In this document: piece after piece, positions 35,021 through 47,961 of the stretch
Layout: the number at the start of each line of letters is the position of its first letter
Position numbering within the stretch: position 1 is the stretch's first letter
DNA from: Odiellus spinosus
Taxonomy: Eukaryota > Arthropoda > Arachnida > Opiliones > Phalangiidae
NCBI GenBank assembly: GCA_963920705.1
Contig: OY987237.1
Coordinates: 10,632,601-10,696,600, forward strand
Reading direction: 5' to 3'
DNA length: 64,000 nucleotides
Position numbers and translations under genes: made by a program
The notes under the pieces: model-generated
What the model saw: the letters and a program-made list of their open reading frames with translations, nothing else
Database searches by the model: none
What the model was told of the DNA's origin: nothing

Positions 35021-38000
35021 TACTTTAACCTAACAAACACTCTTATATTGTTTTAAGTATTTCACATAGCATATTAAAAATCAGAACTGTAATAAATCCT
35101 TAGGACTAAAAACTTGTTCACTTAAGTGCTTGTGTATTTTACCTCGTAATTAAGACATATTCACTCATTTTAAATCAATTCATTAACAAATATTCTTTAA
35201 CCACTCGAGAACTTTCATTGTCGTTTGTTAACAAAGCACGCGGAATTAACAAAGTGTGGAAAGTTGTTGCGAATGAATCTACATGGTTAAGCATAATAAC
35301 TTGTCATTTCATATCCAACAGAGTGTATGTATGTAGGCAAAAGACGATAGAAATTATATTAACAGAATCAAAACATAATCAAAAAGGAAAGCTAGATATC
35401 TTTGGAACTAAGCATTAGTCGTGCCAATGGAGCCAGTAACAGACGGTTTGTGGACCACACCAAAAATCATAATGCAGATTGCACGAAAAGAGAACTAAGC
35501 TAACTGAGAGGGCGAGTCCAACATCTTTATATATCACGATATATACATATGGATTCTGTTTTCAATAAGAGCTACATCTGTTATCGCCATGCACTGGGCA
35601 AACGAATCCAAAGCCTATATATATAACAAGAAGAAAATAATATAGACGAAATCTACAAAGATATGGGATATATTACCGGATGACCAATATACACTGACCA
35701 TTCTATTCCTCATGGGTATCCAAACAACCATATATATATACACATCTAGAGTTGTCTATAGTATTTGATCAATAAATATTATTGGTTTGGTTGGATGGCT
35801 ACAAAGTAGAAGTTTGATAAGCACTCCAGGGGTCGCTACAATCAACTTGGAGGAATGCGGATTCTGGGTTATAATCTCTATACTCAGCGCGTTCAAGAGG
35901 ATTTGGTAACGACTACTTTTATCTTTGGGATGATTAACATCGCGTATCAAGCCGCGAGCGCCTTTCCCATTATTAAATATCATCTTGAAAAAAAGTATCA
36001 GTCTATTCGTGAAGAAAAATATTACATCGTAACTATTCTGGTTTCAATTAACATAAATTAGGCGAACTTAAGGATAATAAAGACGCGCAACTAGTTTATT
36101 TATACTTAACACACTACTCGACTAATCTGATTTGTTTAAAGTTTTCAATCCCAAGCTTAGAGAAAATACGAAGTCAACCTTTGTACTCGTTGAAACTTAC
36201 GCCTGATTCAGAATTCATATATGAGAATTTATCATTTAGTTTAAAAGGCTAAAAAAATGCGAAAAAAAATTCATCATAAGAACCCAAAATAATATGATGG
36301 CTATAAACTTTCAGCGCTTGGCATATGTAAAAACCGCGTATCAAGAAAATGGGTGACTCGGATTTGACCTTCTACCTCCGGCTTAAGATGTCAAGGCGCT
36401 GACGTGTCATTTCCAGTCCCCAAAAACTCTTTTTAACCCCCCACCCTAGCTAACCCCTATATGACGCCATTCTCCATCGCGCATAAAGACTAGCAAATAG
36501 TTTTCTGCCTCGACAAAGAGACATTCTTTAAGAATGTCTTGGCACTGGTGCTGTCGAGCGAGCGTTTGAAAAAAAAATTGTTTCCAGATTGGGGCAAACC
36601 CCGGCCCGAAAATGAATTCCTCGTCCAAGATGGCGGAGTAAATCGGGCGGCATGTCGCTCCCTCCGCTCACAGTCTTTAGCATAAATCAGCATAAGCATT
36701 CGAGATAATGTTACCCCCTCTACTGCCTTTCTCAACCAGTTTTACCATCTCCTAAAAATACGCTCATATTTTTGTCTCGCTGTCTCTCTCTCTTCTCGCA
36801 TCTTCACTTCGTCATTGGAAATTGAACCAATGAACGGTAGAGTAAAGAAAAGTAAAAATGTCACAATTCGTTTGTTTTTAGGAAAGTTGATTTATATAAT
36901 TGTACACCTTTAACCTTTCTTGAACTTTAGGACAAATTTACGAAACCCGAGAACGTATATATAATTTTAAAACATTCTACTGTTGTATTGCCGAGATGTC
37001 AGGTTTTAAGTAGCCTTCTCCTACGACATACGACAATTTTGCCCTCACCAAATTCAGGGAAGTTAACCAAAAAGTGCGCTATAACATTCTTGCCTCGAAC
37101 AGCGTTGGTTTCGTCTTACTGGACACTGTCGAGAGCGGGAGAAATTCAAATCACGGCGTGTACTTTTTTTTATCATTCTCCATATGGAGCTATAACGCAG
37201 TCTAAACCAGCGTAGGAATAGCCGGGGACAGAGTAGAATCACGTTAAAGATAGAATAGACCAAGAATCGAGAGGGTGGATAAGGAAAAACGAGAAAACGA
37301 TGCACCAAAGCGAAAACAGAAAAAAAAATTGCAATCTATTGGCGAATTCTGTAAAAAATCATCTTCCACAAGTCGTTGATTTCTTTTAAAACGCTTCGTG
37401 ATCTTCAGTATCTTCGGCTCTATTTTTATTGTCCTTGTAATGGCATATTTCCGTCTTTCTCTCAACTTCCACGCGGTAGAGAAAAAGGGGGGACAATTAA
37501 TGAAAATCCTGTATTCCTCTTCGTAGATCAAATGTTCTCATGAAGTTTATTGTCCGTTCATAACTTACCCTAATATACCCCTAGTTCAACCCTTATTTCT
37601 GATACATAACGCTACAGTTTTTCAGTCACTAAATAGTACCCCAAGCTCGTAAATTAAGCTACTTTAGAGCTCAAGAAGAGGTATTGTTAGTTATAAATTT
37701 GGTCACTGTTTGCCGCTTACAATGGTCAATTTTGTGTTCTGGTCTTTCTTGCTACTGAGATTATAGTGTCCTAGTTTTTTTACTACTCCAAGTATTGAAT
37801 GCAACTTTTAGGATTTGGAAACGCACATTGCGTAAGTCGCGTCTTTAATAAATATTGCTGATAAAAAGATGATTCAGTGACGTCCTTGTCAACTCAAGTA
37901 CCAAATTCTGTCACGTTTTTCAGGAATGTTAAAAAGTCAACGTTTCCCCACTCTTTCTCATCAGTAGGCTGACTTAAATCGCGCTGCAATAGAGTGCGTG

Positions 38001-38339
38001 AATTCATAAAAGTTGAGCCATTTCTTTCAATATACTCGCCGAGTCTACTGGGAATTGGTGGTACCTTATTCGTATTTAAACTTATGCAACCACTGTAGCT
38101 AACATCCTAATACTGGTTGGGATATTTTTTGTCATTTTTCTATCGAGAATGTGCTATATGGCTGTCGTATTCCATAAAGATATGTTAAAAGGATACAGCC
38201 ATCAAAAAGTTTTGTTTTGCATTTTTATATTTATCTCAAAGGATTATAGTAGAACAGAATTTTACGTATATTAGCTTTTAATTTCGTAATCGAGTCGTAA
38301 TTTTGATCGTCAACGAAATCGCGCAACTGACTCGTAATT
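35021..38339. other. No gene recognised
   Basis: About 3.3 kb. Frames of 60-95 aa near 35.8, 36.5 and 37.0-37.5 kb overlap on both strands and lack recognisable motifs. Confidence 0.5.
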
Positions 38340-38795
38340 AGCCGTGTTTACATTTAATCGCTAGCATTTCTTAATTGATTTGAAACGATAAAAACAAACC
38401 GATATTCAAATTGCCAGGAATCGATTTAAGCTGGGTTCATACTAGGCCTTAGAATAGATTTAAAACGTTTCGCTAGAGTCGATTTGATTCGATTTCTCGA
38501 AACGGTTTCGGGAGCAAGTTTCATACCGATTCGGTTTCAATAAAAGCTACAATAAATAATGCGTGAACACATGATGCTTAAAACGATTCCTGGTGATTTG
38601 AATATCGGTTTTATTTTACCGTTTCAAATCGTTTAAGAAATGCTAGTGCATTGACCGTAGCTTTATTGTATGCTTCATTTATCGTTGGTTGAAACCGAAT
38701 CGGTATGAAACTGGTTCCCGAAGCAGTTTTGAGAAATCGAATCAAATCGATTCGAGAAAATACGGTTTCCCGTTCACACGAATCTAGAGCGCGGG
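38340..38795. mobile_element. Two interleaved G-1-like inverted repeats
   Basis: Segment A (38,340-38,427, AGCCGTGTTTACATT...) pairs with A' (38,579-38,662). Segment B (38,429-38,547, AGCTGGGTTCATACTAGG...) pairs with B' (38,658-38,790, ending GTTCACACGAAT...). The order is A-B-A'-B', so the pairs cross instead of nesting. Ends resemble the G-1 family. Confidence 0.75.
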
Positions 38796-39271
38796 CGAAT
38801 TTGAAGAAAAATTATTGGCTTAATTACACGCGCCAAATACACTATCTCAATGTTAATTTTCTCCTTCCAAGAAGCTACTGAGTTTTTTATCTGAACCACC
38901 CTGTATACGTATCAGTTGTTTTCTTTAATCCATACCAAAAGACGGAATTCGATTTCGATTATAAAGATAGTAAAGTCAATTTTATAATTGTATCGTGTGG
39001 GCCTCTAGCTAAGTATCGAATAAATCGTATACCCCGAAGGCCGAAAGAACAATATAATACTGAAAATAAAAATGGTTCAATATTTCTAGCGCAAAGATGA
39101 TTTAGAAATAAAAAAAACCTGGTCAGTATAATAGGAAAGAGACTTAAAAGATCCGAGACCGAAACGCTATAGGAAAAAACTTACTCCCAGCATTTAGGTG
39201 TATTTACGCACTCCACCCAGAAATATACAAGATGGTCGAGCCAATATAAAAAACCCACACCTCTAAAGTCT

Positions 39272-39708
39272 TTAAAGGGAGAATGCAACAACAAGTGATT
39301 TTTTATCGATTCCTTATTGTTTAAATAGGCCTAATCCACTACTGAAAATATTTACAAACAAATATTAAACTAGAAATACATTTAAAACTTACCCTGAAAA
39401 TAGGCTTACTGGGATTCCTGGAGGTCCTGTTTTCCTCGCGTGTAAGGTCTAGCGACCAATCGCACGCGACGTAAGTCTCGTGGAGATCTCGCGTGAACGA
39501 CGGGCCTTTGCTCATTGGTCGCTAGACCTTACACGGACGCGATTCAGGATCTCCATCAATCCCGCTAAGCCTATTTTCAGGGTAAGTTTTAAATTTATTT
39601 CTAGTTTAATATTTGTATTGTAAACTTTTTATCGATGGATTAGGCCTATTTAAACGATAAGGAATCGATAAAAAAATCACTTCTAATTAGGTTGCATTCT
39701 CCCTTTAA
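39272..39708. mobile_element. K-1 MITE, most complete copy
   Basis: A 437-bp element from TTAA to TTAA. Arms of about 185 bp are inverted repeats of each other over almost their full length, leaving a short loop around 39,470-39,500. Each arm contains a GGTAAGT-like splice donor pattern facing outward (AAACTTACCC on the left, GGGTAAGTTT on the right). No coding capacity. Confidence 0.9.
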
Positions 39709-39726
39709 ACGCTTAAGTCAATGGTG

Positions 39727-39832
39727 TTTATAAACACGGTGTATTTGCGTTTCACGCGAATTTTTTTGCTTCAAACGCGAGCCTTTGACTGCACAATTTT
39801 TGGGTCAAACGCAAGTACGCCATGTTTATAAA
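39727..39832. repeat. Short inverted-repeat element beside K-1
   Basis: Arms of 26 bp starting TTTATAAACACGG and ending with the approximate complement (3 mismatches), 106 bp overall, starting 18 bp right of the K-1 copy. Probably a small MITE. Confidence 0.55.
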
Positions 39833-41539
39833 TTTAGCTCTAAATATTTTTAATTTCTTAATCAGGGTCTTTCATATTTCTTTCACCGCTATAATTTATA
39901 ATTTGCGTCGCTTCACGGGTTTAAATTGAAAGAGATTTTAAGATGAGATTAGGAGAAATTTAACTTTAATTATCATTTCAATATTTTAGTAACCAAATGG
40001 GCAGACTTTACCTTTAATAAAAAAAAGTGGGATATGACCGATTTTTTAAAAGACAGGAGTTATAGTCTGATTTGGCGAATGTAGCTTAGAAAACGACGGG
40101 GAAAAGGGAAAATGTCAACTCCGTACCAGATGAAGTGTTCCTCACGTACGAAGCGAGGCATTACTATATTTTACAGATAGGGTTTCATAGATATAAAGGC
40201 GAACCTATAGTTTCGTTAAGATTGAAAACTTAACCCGAATCTGACTATTCTTCCCCATTTTGGAATAAAACGGTCTCGGTGGATAAAAAAAATGAATGGT
40301 TTCGATACCCGAAGGATACTTTCGGATACCGATAAAGACTCGGGTTGATACTAAACGTTAAAAATCCGTTGAGCGGATCAATGGCAGACTAGAGTGAGCC
40401 TTTATGGTTGTGAATCGGGATAACCGTTTAGTCCAATTTATATTTTGGGAGCGAAACGATGTAACTACAATTTTTCGTTTAAAATTTAAAATGGCACTGA
40501 CGGTGATATCTCATCGAAACTAAATGGAATTTATCCTTTACACAAAACCACAAGTAAATCATCCTTCATGTTTATAAGACGACATACTGAAGTCCATGGC
40601 TTCACCCATAGAATTCTGAAATGTGTACAGAAAAGCGGCCAAGCATATTCTTTCTAGAGTAAATTAGACTCGAAATCGCGACGGCCGGGCGAGACACGCT
40701 CCTTCGTTTCACGAGAGAGAGAGGGAGAGAGTCGTTTTCCGTCGATACATTTTCACCCCCGTAAACGTCTAGAAAGTTCAGCGCAATCTTAGCACCGCTT
40801 ACTTAGTTCCAATCTCAACCGCTAGAGAAATCAATTTCGAATTCCGTATCTTTTTTTCTCTCTCCTCGTTCGAAAGCTCTGACGACAAAACTTTCAGAAC
40901 CACATACCAATCATATAATTTGCCTTGTTATAAACTTGAAGCATGATCTACTTATGACTAACAATGTGGATTAACTTAGAATGTTGTTAAAATAATTTAC
41001 GAGTCTGCTACTTTATGGTATAACTAACCAGAAAAACGGTTTATTAAATCAATGCTTTTGGAGAGCTTTCCTTTTCAATTAATTTTTAAACGGTTTACAT
41101 CTTAGCTCGATCAAATTGTATTAAAAATTATAACCGTGCCTTGCATATAATAAATTGTTTATGTTTATAATATATTGAATTTGATCGATAATAAACGCAT
41201 GCACTATATGAAACGAAATGATCCACCGTCGCTCCTATAGATCAAAATTGAGTTACGATATTTTGCCTAAAAAATATCGACGAGGAGTTTAGTTTAGGGT
41301 ATATAGGAAGGATAGAAAGTAAAAGATTTATGATTTGGACAAAATGAACTCTACGCCAAGCTGATTTCTTAGAGATGAAAGATTTTTTTTCCTCCGCCCT
41401 GCCAAGACTGCCCACCCACACCCGCTGTTAAAGTAACACATCATGGACGATATACGTAAGAAGGACCAAGACACTGTTCATTATACGTTTTTATATTATA
41501 TTAGTCGAGTATACAAGATTTCAATATTAAGTGTATTTC
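39833..41539. other. No gene recognised
   Basis: No repeat shared with the rest of the window was seen. A GAGA run lies near 40,711-40,730. Confidence 0.5.
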
Positions 41540-41652
41540 GCGTTTTTCAAGTAATCATACGCCACTATTTGTTTTTGGTCTTTCCCAACGGCGGCAAAGC
41601 CGCAACGAATACAATACGTTCACCACACCCTAGAGGAGGTATTGCTAAAAAC
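41540..41652 (-). repeat. Interspersed repeat R5, copy 2
   Basis: Reversed copy, here reading as residues FRVFQVIIRHYLF then NGGKA and PHPRGGIAKN on the plus strand. It ends just before M7-D. Confidence 0.65.
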
Positions 41653-41676
41653 AGAAAACTGTACATTGAGTATAGG

Positions 41677-42094
41677 CAGAGGTATATAATAACCCCCTTC
41701 GGGGGGAAGTATGAAAGGTAGGCAAAATCGACGAACAACAAGTGCCCGGCGTAAATCGCGGCGGATCGACACACCGCTTTACTCCCAAAAAATAGTTTCA
41801 CCATTTTGAACCTCACTAAATTTTCCCTACGCACACTTCCGGAACTCGCGAGCTGAAGTCAACCTTCGACTCCATTTTAACAGACAGCCTGACTCCTGAG
41901 ACAGGAAGTTCTAAACACAAATCGAGCCGTCTTGTTTATACAAAGACCATTTACTAGAGTAGCGACATTGAGAAGTCCAGCGCGAGCTAGTGGCCTAGAT
42001 AGTCAGCAGCGGGCTCTTGTTGTTCGTGATTTTTAGCATTGGTAGTATAGGGGCTTTCATACTTCCCCCCGAAGGGGATTATTATATACCTCTG
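41677..42094. mobile_element. M7-D MITE
   Basis: A 418-bp element with arms of about 40 bp starting CAGAGGTATATAATAACC, each containing its own small hairpin (CCCCCTTCGGGGGG type). A perfect 7-bp duplication GTATAGG lies at 41,670-41,676 and 42,095-42,101. The core is unrelated to the other M7 families. It is the only copy in the window and abuts repeat R5. Confidence 0.9.
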
Positions 42095-42101
42095 GTATAG
42101 G

Positions 42102-44214
42102 ATAGCAATAGCCTGGCGATGGCGTACAACTCTGGGAATTATATTTAATTTTTTGTTGGTAGGAGCAAAAAGTATACTATATTGTTTTGGATTTTCTCTT
42201 CATTAACTAAATATATATTTAAGTATAATTTACGTAATTTATGAAGCTTTTCCATCTAATCTCGATGTTATTGTAATTAAAATAAAAAATAAAAAAATAA
42301 TCTTCAAATACCAGTGGGTTTACGGAGCTAAAATTACTTGTGCATATACTTTAATCTCAGATACCATATGGGAATCTTTTCTTCTTTATAGGCCTATAGC
42401 TTCATGGTCTGTATTTTTTCCTAGCTTTTTCCGAACGTTTCAACGGTCGACTTTTCCCCTTTTTTTGTATGATTTATGAAGTGTCTGGTCTAGAACTGGC
42501 TATACTGGATAAAGTTCCTAAAACCAGTTCGCACCTATATTTTAGTATAGTAATATATAACAAGGATTCGTCCAAATCTCCCGTTAATATTAATCCCTAG
42601 ATTAGAATTTAAATATTTACTCAAATTACTGAAGAATATAGGTATTTGAATTCTACAAATTTATATCAAACTGTATAATATCCCCTATAAGTTCACTGTA
42701 ATATTGATTTTTACCGTTAAGAAAAATTGTAGGTCTTCGCTTGAAAAAGGTTCACCTGATAAAAATGATTATTTTCCCAACCGTCCAAGTTATAACATTT
42801 TATTCCGTTATTCAAATAAAAATATTTGAAAATCTATAACACATATGTTTGATAATAAATACAAACAGGTTCCGTGTAATATGGATAGCGCGAACGCGAC
42901 TGGAAGTGGGGATAAAACTACAAATATGACCTTAACTGACCAGTTCGGTACAAGACTACCAGTATAAAACTAGGTGGAAAGGTTACGAGGTTCAAGTCAC
43001 CAGATGGCGATGACAGTCACCCCCTCCCTTAACTCCCGGTCCGTTTCTTAACCTACACAACATTTTCTCACGGGTGCATGAGTGCGACGGTGGGAGAATA
43101 GTTTCAAAATATCATAAATCTACATCTGAAAACGTAAAATCAATCTATATTGTTCAGCCAGTTTAGACGAGAACTTTTAAAGGATATCTGCAATGAAGAA
43201 TTTTTTTTTCTGATTCCATATGTTTCAATATACCCTACTTTTTTTGTAAGAAATTATATAAGAAAATATTTTTTAATGTTTAATATCCGAAACAAGCGTT
43301 AAAATTTTGCTATATTTCCAACAAGCCAATCAAATTTCAGCTTTGCAAACCGTGATCTATGATTTGTTTACTCGAATATATACTCCTTAGACTGATAAAA
43401 ATATTTATAATTTAGCTTACTCTGTAACAGGCATTGACACTTGCTACGCGTGTCGTTAACAAATAAGATAAACCTAATTCATAACTTCATGCTGCCTTTA
43501 AAACCTAAAAAAAACATCCTATTGAAATTCATAGTTCCTATAAGACCGATTTTGCTTCTATAAATCTAAATAATGCGGGACCGTGGAGAATAAGGTCAAT
43601 TGGTCGTAATTGGCAAAATTTGAAGGGTTAATGGTTTTAGTAAAACGAGAGTTTTAAGGTTAGTAGTTTATGAGATTCAAATTACAAAACGGCTGCCGCT
43701 CGCTCGTGTATTTGGTCGGGAATCGAATAGCTTAAAAGGCGAAATCACAGAGCAATAATTTTCAGAAGGCAAGTGGAATAATTAGTCTTTCACTCTCCCC
43801 CATACGCGATTTTCTCTCCCTTCGTGCCTCTTTGCTCCGTTTTAGTAAATGAGCCAATTAAAGCGACTTAATCAAATTCTTCGTGTATTTTGGAGAGGGG
43901 GGAAACCTTCCCTTAATTGGGCAAACATATTTTGGCGTCGAGTCATTAAACGCTCTAATAGGAGTCGCGCAAATCGCGAGAACTCTCTCTATACGCCTCT
44001 CTCTCTCTCTCGCTTACTCTTGATAACAGGCAGTGATTGTGTTAAATGTCTGCGAAGTGGTAATCTTAAATAAACGTATTTCAAATGCATAACCTCCTGT
44101 GAAAAAGATTTCGGTATTTGAGCCCCCAACGTTTCGCTTATACAGGACGATAATTACCTTATACACTATTTTGAAATGACAATAAGTTAAAGTGATTCTC
44201 GAAATTTACAAATA
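42102..44214. other. No gene recognised
   Basis: AT-rich. A CT-rich run near 43,985-44,015 lies within a 74-aa frame that looks like chance. Confidence 0.5.
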
Positions 44215-44655
44215 TTAAAGTGAAACTTACAGGTAAAAATGGAACAGATTTTGATTTTTTTTCCGAATCACCATGCAAAAAACGTATTCGGGAATTTTTT
44301 TTTGGTAATTTTTAAACACGCTTTTAGTGTTTAAATTAATTTCTAAAGTTTGGTAAAATTTGAAAAAATTCGGGCAAAATAGTATTATTTCAATCTTAAA
44401 CAGCGGTTGTAAAGTCCTAACATTAAAAGAATATGCCAGCCTAAGATATAAGTGGTCAAACGCCTACATATTCTCTTAATATTAGGGCATTAAAAGCGCT
44501 GTTGAAGGCTGAAAAAATTTGATTGGCCAGAATGTATATTTACTTTTTTTTTCTCAAGTTTACCTAACTTCAAAAATTCGGAAAAATTATCGAATACGTT
44601 TTTTGGCATGATGATTCGGAAAATACAAAGTTGTTCCATTTATAGCTCCCTTTAA
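44215..44655. mobile_element. K-2 MITE, complete but diverged
   Basis: TTAA to TTAA, 441 bp. Ends are TTAAAGTGAAACTTACAGG and TTTATAGCTCCCTTTAA. Inner inverted pairs include AAAAGAATATG and CATATTCTCTT types. Confidence 0.8.
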
Positions 44656-44967
44656 CATAAGTCATAGCAAATTAAGTTTTCATTTAAATTCCCAATTCCT
44701 CTAAAAATTCAGATAACTTTGACAAAAATGTAACATTACTCCCAGTCGGAAAAGATTATCCTCATTCACTTTAAACCCATCCCTCCCCCTGCTCTAGTTC
44801 GGTTCGTTTGTTCAAGTGCGCCAAGTTCCGCAGTATTTGCGACCAATTTGCTGTTACAGACTTAGAAGAGAATTCAACTATAAACAAAATCTCGCCGTTA
44901 AAATTTCCCTTTGTTATTTCAAATAACATTGACGAATGCGTTTCGTTTCTGGCTTTATAGATTAACG

Positions 44968-45085
44968 AGGTAGATTTTTTAGCTACACCCTTCTCCCCTG
45001 GGTGGGGTGTAGTTATTACATTCGATGCTTTCCCGCCGTTGGAAATGACGAAAAACAAGTAGTCGCGTATGAATACTTGAAAAGT
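44968..45085 (+). repeat. Interspersed repeat R5, copy 3
   Basis: AGCTACACCCTTCTCCCCTG and GGGTGGGGTGTAG could form a hairpin. It ends with GTAGTCGCGTATGAATACTTG. On the minus strand it reads NGGKA then TTPHPGEKGVAKK. Confidence 0.65.
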
Positions 45086-46425
45086 GGAGAAATGAAAAAT
45101 CGAAAAATCACGTCATTATCTTCGGGTTCTTTTCTATGTAAGGGGTGTATCTATTATTATGGGCTTAACCATCTTGTTTTAAAACTAGTCCGACGATTCG
45201 ACAATTCAGTAATTACTCTTGGAAAATAATATTTTGAATTCGGGGGTGATTACGAAAGATTATTATGGTTTAAATTAATTAGAAAATGAAATAGGACTCC
45301 TATGTTACGCTGTGTACGTGGACGGATTGAATAGACAGGATTAAGTTATATATAGCTTCGCCTGTCGCTTTGTAGAGGACGCGGAGTTTGGAAAACTACG
45401 CCTCTATAGGTGCTATTTTAGACGAGTTAATAATTATGATTATTGGGAAAGTCAATCTACGTTTATAAGTTAACTCATTAGACTATAAGGTCAAGGACGA
45501 TGTTAATTTGGAAGACAGTATATGTACATGTTAAATCATAGCTCGTTAGGATCCAAGTTTTCAAAATTAAGGTTAAATGGATAGGGTTTATTCGAACATA
45601 AAAGTTTGGAGCTTATCTATTATCATGTTACTAATTAAAAATTTTAAATTTTCTTATCCTTACGTTTTCGGTGAGGATTAATTAAACTTAGATCGCGCAA
45701 GTTTCAATTGTAGGAGACTTCTTAATCGACTTCAGTGCGAATTTGCCTTAAAGGGAGAGTGATTTTGCTTCTTAAAAATAAAATGCGTATTAAAATATTC
45801 AGAAAATATCTCCGAATCGTTCCCAAAATTAATTAAAAATTTTAACTTTTTCAAACCGTTACCAACATGACAATAAATCTTATACCACGAGTAATTTAAA
45901 TCCTCTAGTTAAATTATTTTATTGAGTGAAATAGAGCTTCCTTCTCTCTTTTAAGACCCTAATCAAAAAGAAGTTAAAAATATAATAATTATTTAAAAAG
46001 AAAAAAGATGAAGAACCTGACAAATATTCCCGCCGGTATCATAGACAAATGTGAACAAAATCATTAAGAGCGTCCTTTGTTTCGAGTTAATGATAGTTAA
46101 AAACTTTTTTAAAAAAAAAAGAGAAATTTCCTAAGAGGGTCTAGAAAACGGAGCAAAAAAAGAAAATGTGGAAAAAAAAAATAAAAAAAATAAAATCTTC
46201 AAAAGTAAACTCGGTAAACTGGCGAACGGTAGCTATCGGCGCCCCAATTTTTCCTAATAACTTCGGATAAAGAATTGTTTGGGCTCCAGTGAGAGTATTT
46301 CATCCCAAGGCGGCAGGTGTTTGAGACGCCCATTCAACTATCGGTACCTACCCTGTATACCCTGACTAAAGATCCCCTTTTCTCACTTAAAGGTAAAGTC
46401 TTACACGCAAATATAATATTTTATT
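45086..46425. other. No gene recognised
   Basis: AT-rich with A-runs near 46.1 kb. Nothing else seen. Confidence 0.5.
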
Positions 46426-46777
46426 TTAAAGGGAAACTTGGAGCTAAAAATGGAACAGCTTTTCAATTTATTTTCGGAATATCCAGGTCAAAAAACGTTT
46501 TGAATTTTTTCCCAATTATTAGACACGTTTTTGGTGATAAAATTATTATTTTTTTAAGTTTAAAATTTGAAAAAAATAAATATAAATTCGAACCAATCAT
46601 ATTATTTCAGCTTTCAATGTCATAAAATTAAAAGATTAGGCATATTCTTTTAATTCAAAAATTAATTTAAACGCCAAAAACGTGTTTCAAAATTACGAAA
46701 AAAAAATCTCAATCTCATTGTGATTCCGAAAATAAATTCAAAAGCTGTTCCATTTCTAGCTCAATGTTTCCCTTTAA
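46426..46777. mobile_element. K-2 Kolobok/T2-like MITE, complete
   Basis: 352 bp from TTAA to TTAA. The left end is TTAAAGGGAAACTTGGAGC and the right end is its approximate complement (GCTCAATGTTTCCCTTTAA). Arms include AAATGGAACAGCTTTT and ACGTTTTTGGYG types. A 102-aa plus-strand frame here is part of the element and is not taken as a gene. Confidence 0.85.
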
Positions 46778-46860
46778 ATATTTTGAAAATGGGGTGGTTG
46801 TAAAATATGTATTTTTACTGTCGCGGTAATTTAATTCTATGACATATGTATATATATTTT

Positions 46861-46945
46861 AAATTGTTTTTCAACGCTCTTTCCGAAAATGTTACTCAAA
46901 TTCCATTTAGAGTTCATAAAATCCGTGACAGTCTCACTTTTTAGT
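46861..46945. repeat. Diverged repeat ending TGACAGTCT, copy 2
   Basis: CTCTTTCCGAAAATGTTACT, TTTAGAGTTCATAAAA and GTGACAGTCTCACTTTTT resemble the 16.0-kb copy. Confidence 0.35.
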
Positions 46946-47880
46946 CTCCAAATTTCAAGAGGGTTATCCTTTAAGTCTCGTACCACTGGTGAAAATATAA
47001 AAGGGGGCCTCAAAGGGGGTCCATTTATTTCGAATAAAGGAGAAGAATTGCCATCGATTTGATATAAGAAGAAGAACGAGGAACAAAATCGGCCCCGTGA
47101 AGAAAAATCCCACTCGACATTTTTAGTCTGAAAACCTTTTTTTTAATATATAATATATATATTTCCTCCGTTTTGTTATACAAGTAATATTTTCTTTCGA
47201 GTTAAAATAAGAAGTTGGCCCTACGATAAATCATTGAAAGAGAAAAATCTCTTCCAAACAATATTGTTTGAAAAATAAATTTTACATCTCTATTTAACAC
47301 CATCCACATCTTGTTTTACGAACAAAACAAAACCATCACACCCACATTAAATGCGTTGTTTGTAACATCTATAGCAATTTAACCTGGTTAGATAAGTCTC
47401 CATAGTAACATGATCGGATCAATCAGGTTGAAATTATCAGATATATGTAGGGCTCAGAATTTATTTAACTTTTATTCATTGAATATATCTACTGAATTTA
47501 CTTAAAAATACACTAATCCAGATAACTTATCCAAAAGATAAAATTAAAAATAATACACGGATCTGTTTTTATCAGAAAATGGTGCTTATCCTAAAATATT
47601 ATCAGAGTTATTAATTCCGAAAATAAAATTTAAAATATATTTGTTTCAATAATATAGAATAAATAAAATTTAAACCTAAAAGCTTGATTTTTTATTGATT
47701 TATTTATTTCCTTCGAATTGTAAGTAAATTTGAAATATATTTATTTTATTTTCCCACGAATTCTAAGAATGAGAATTTTCTTATCCATTAATTAATTAGA
47801 GTAACTTGTTAATCTTTGGATAAACCCATTCAGTTTAAGAATTGCGATTTTTAGTCAAAAAAAAAAATATTTATTTCAAT
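46946..47880. other. No gene recognised
   Basis: AT-rich, no repeat shared with other parts of the window. Confidence 0.5.
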
Positions 47881-47961
47881 TGTTTACTTTGTTTACTGGT
47901 GGATTAGGCCTAGGATTCGATAAAGAAAATCACTTGCTGTTAGGTTGCATTCTCCCTTTAT
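47881..47961 (+). mobile_element. K-1 MITE, right-end fragment
   Basis: Matches only the right arm (GGTGGATTAGGCCTA to GGTTGCATTCTCCCTTTA). The left part is absent and the terminal TTAA has become TTAT. Confidence 0.75.
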
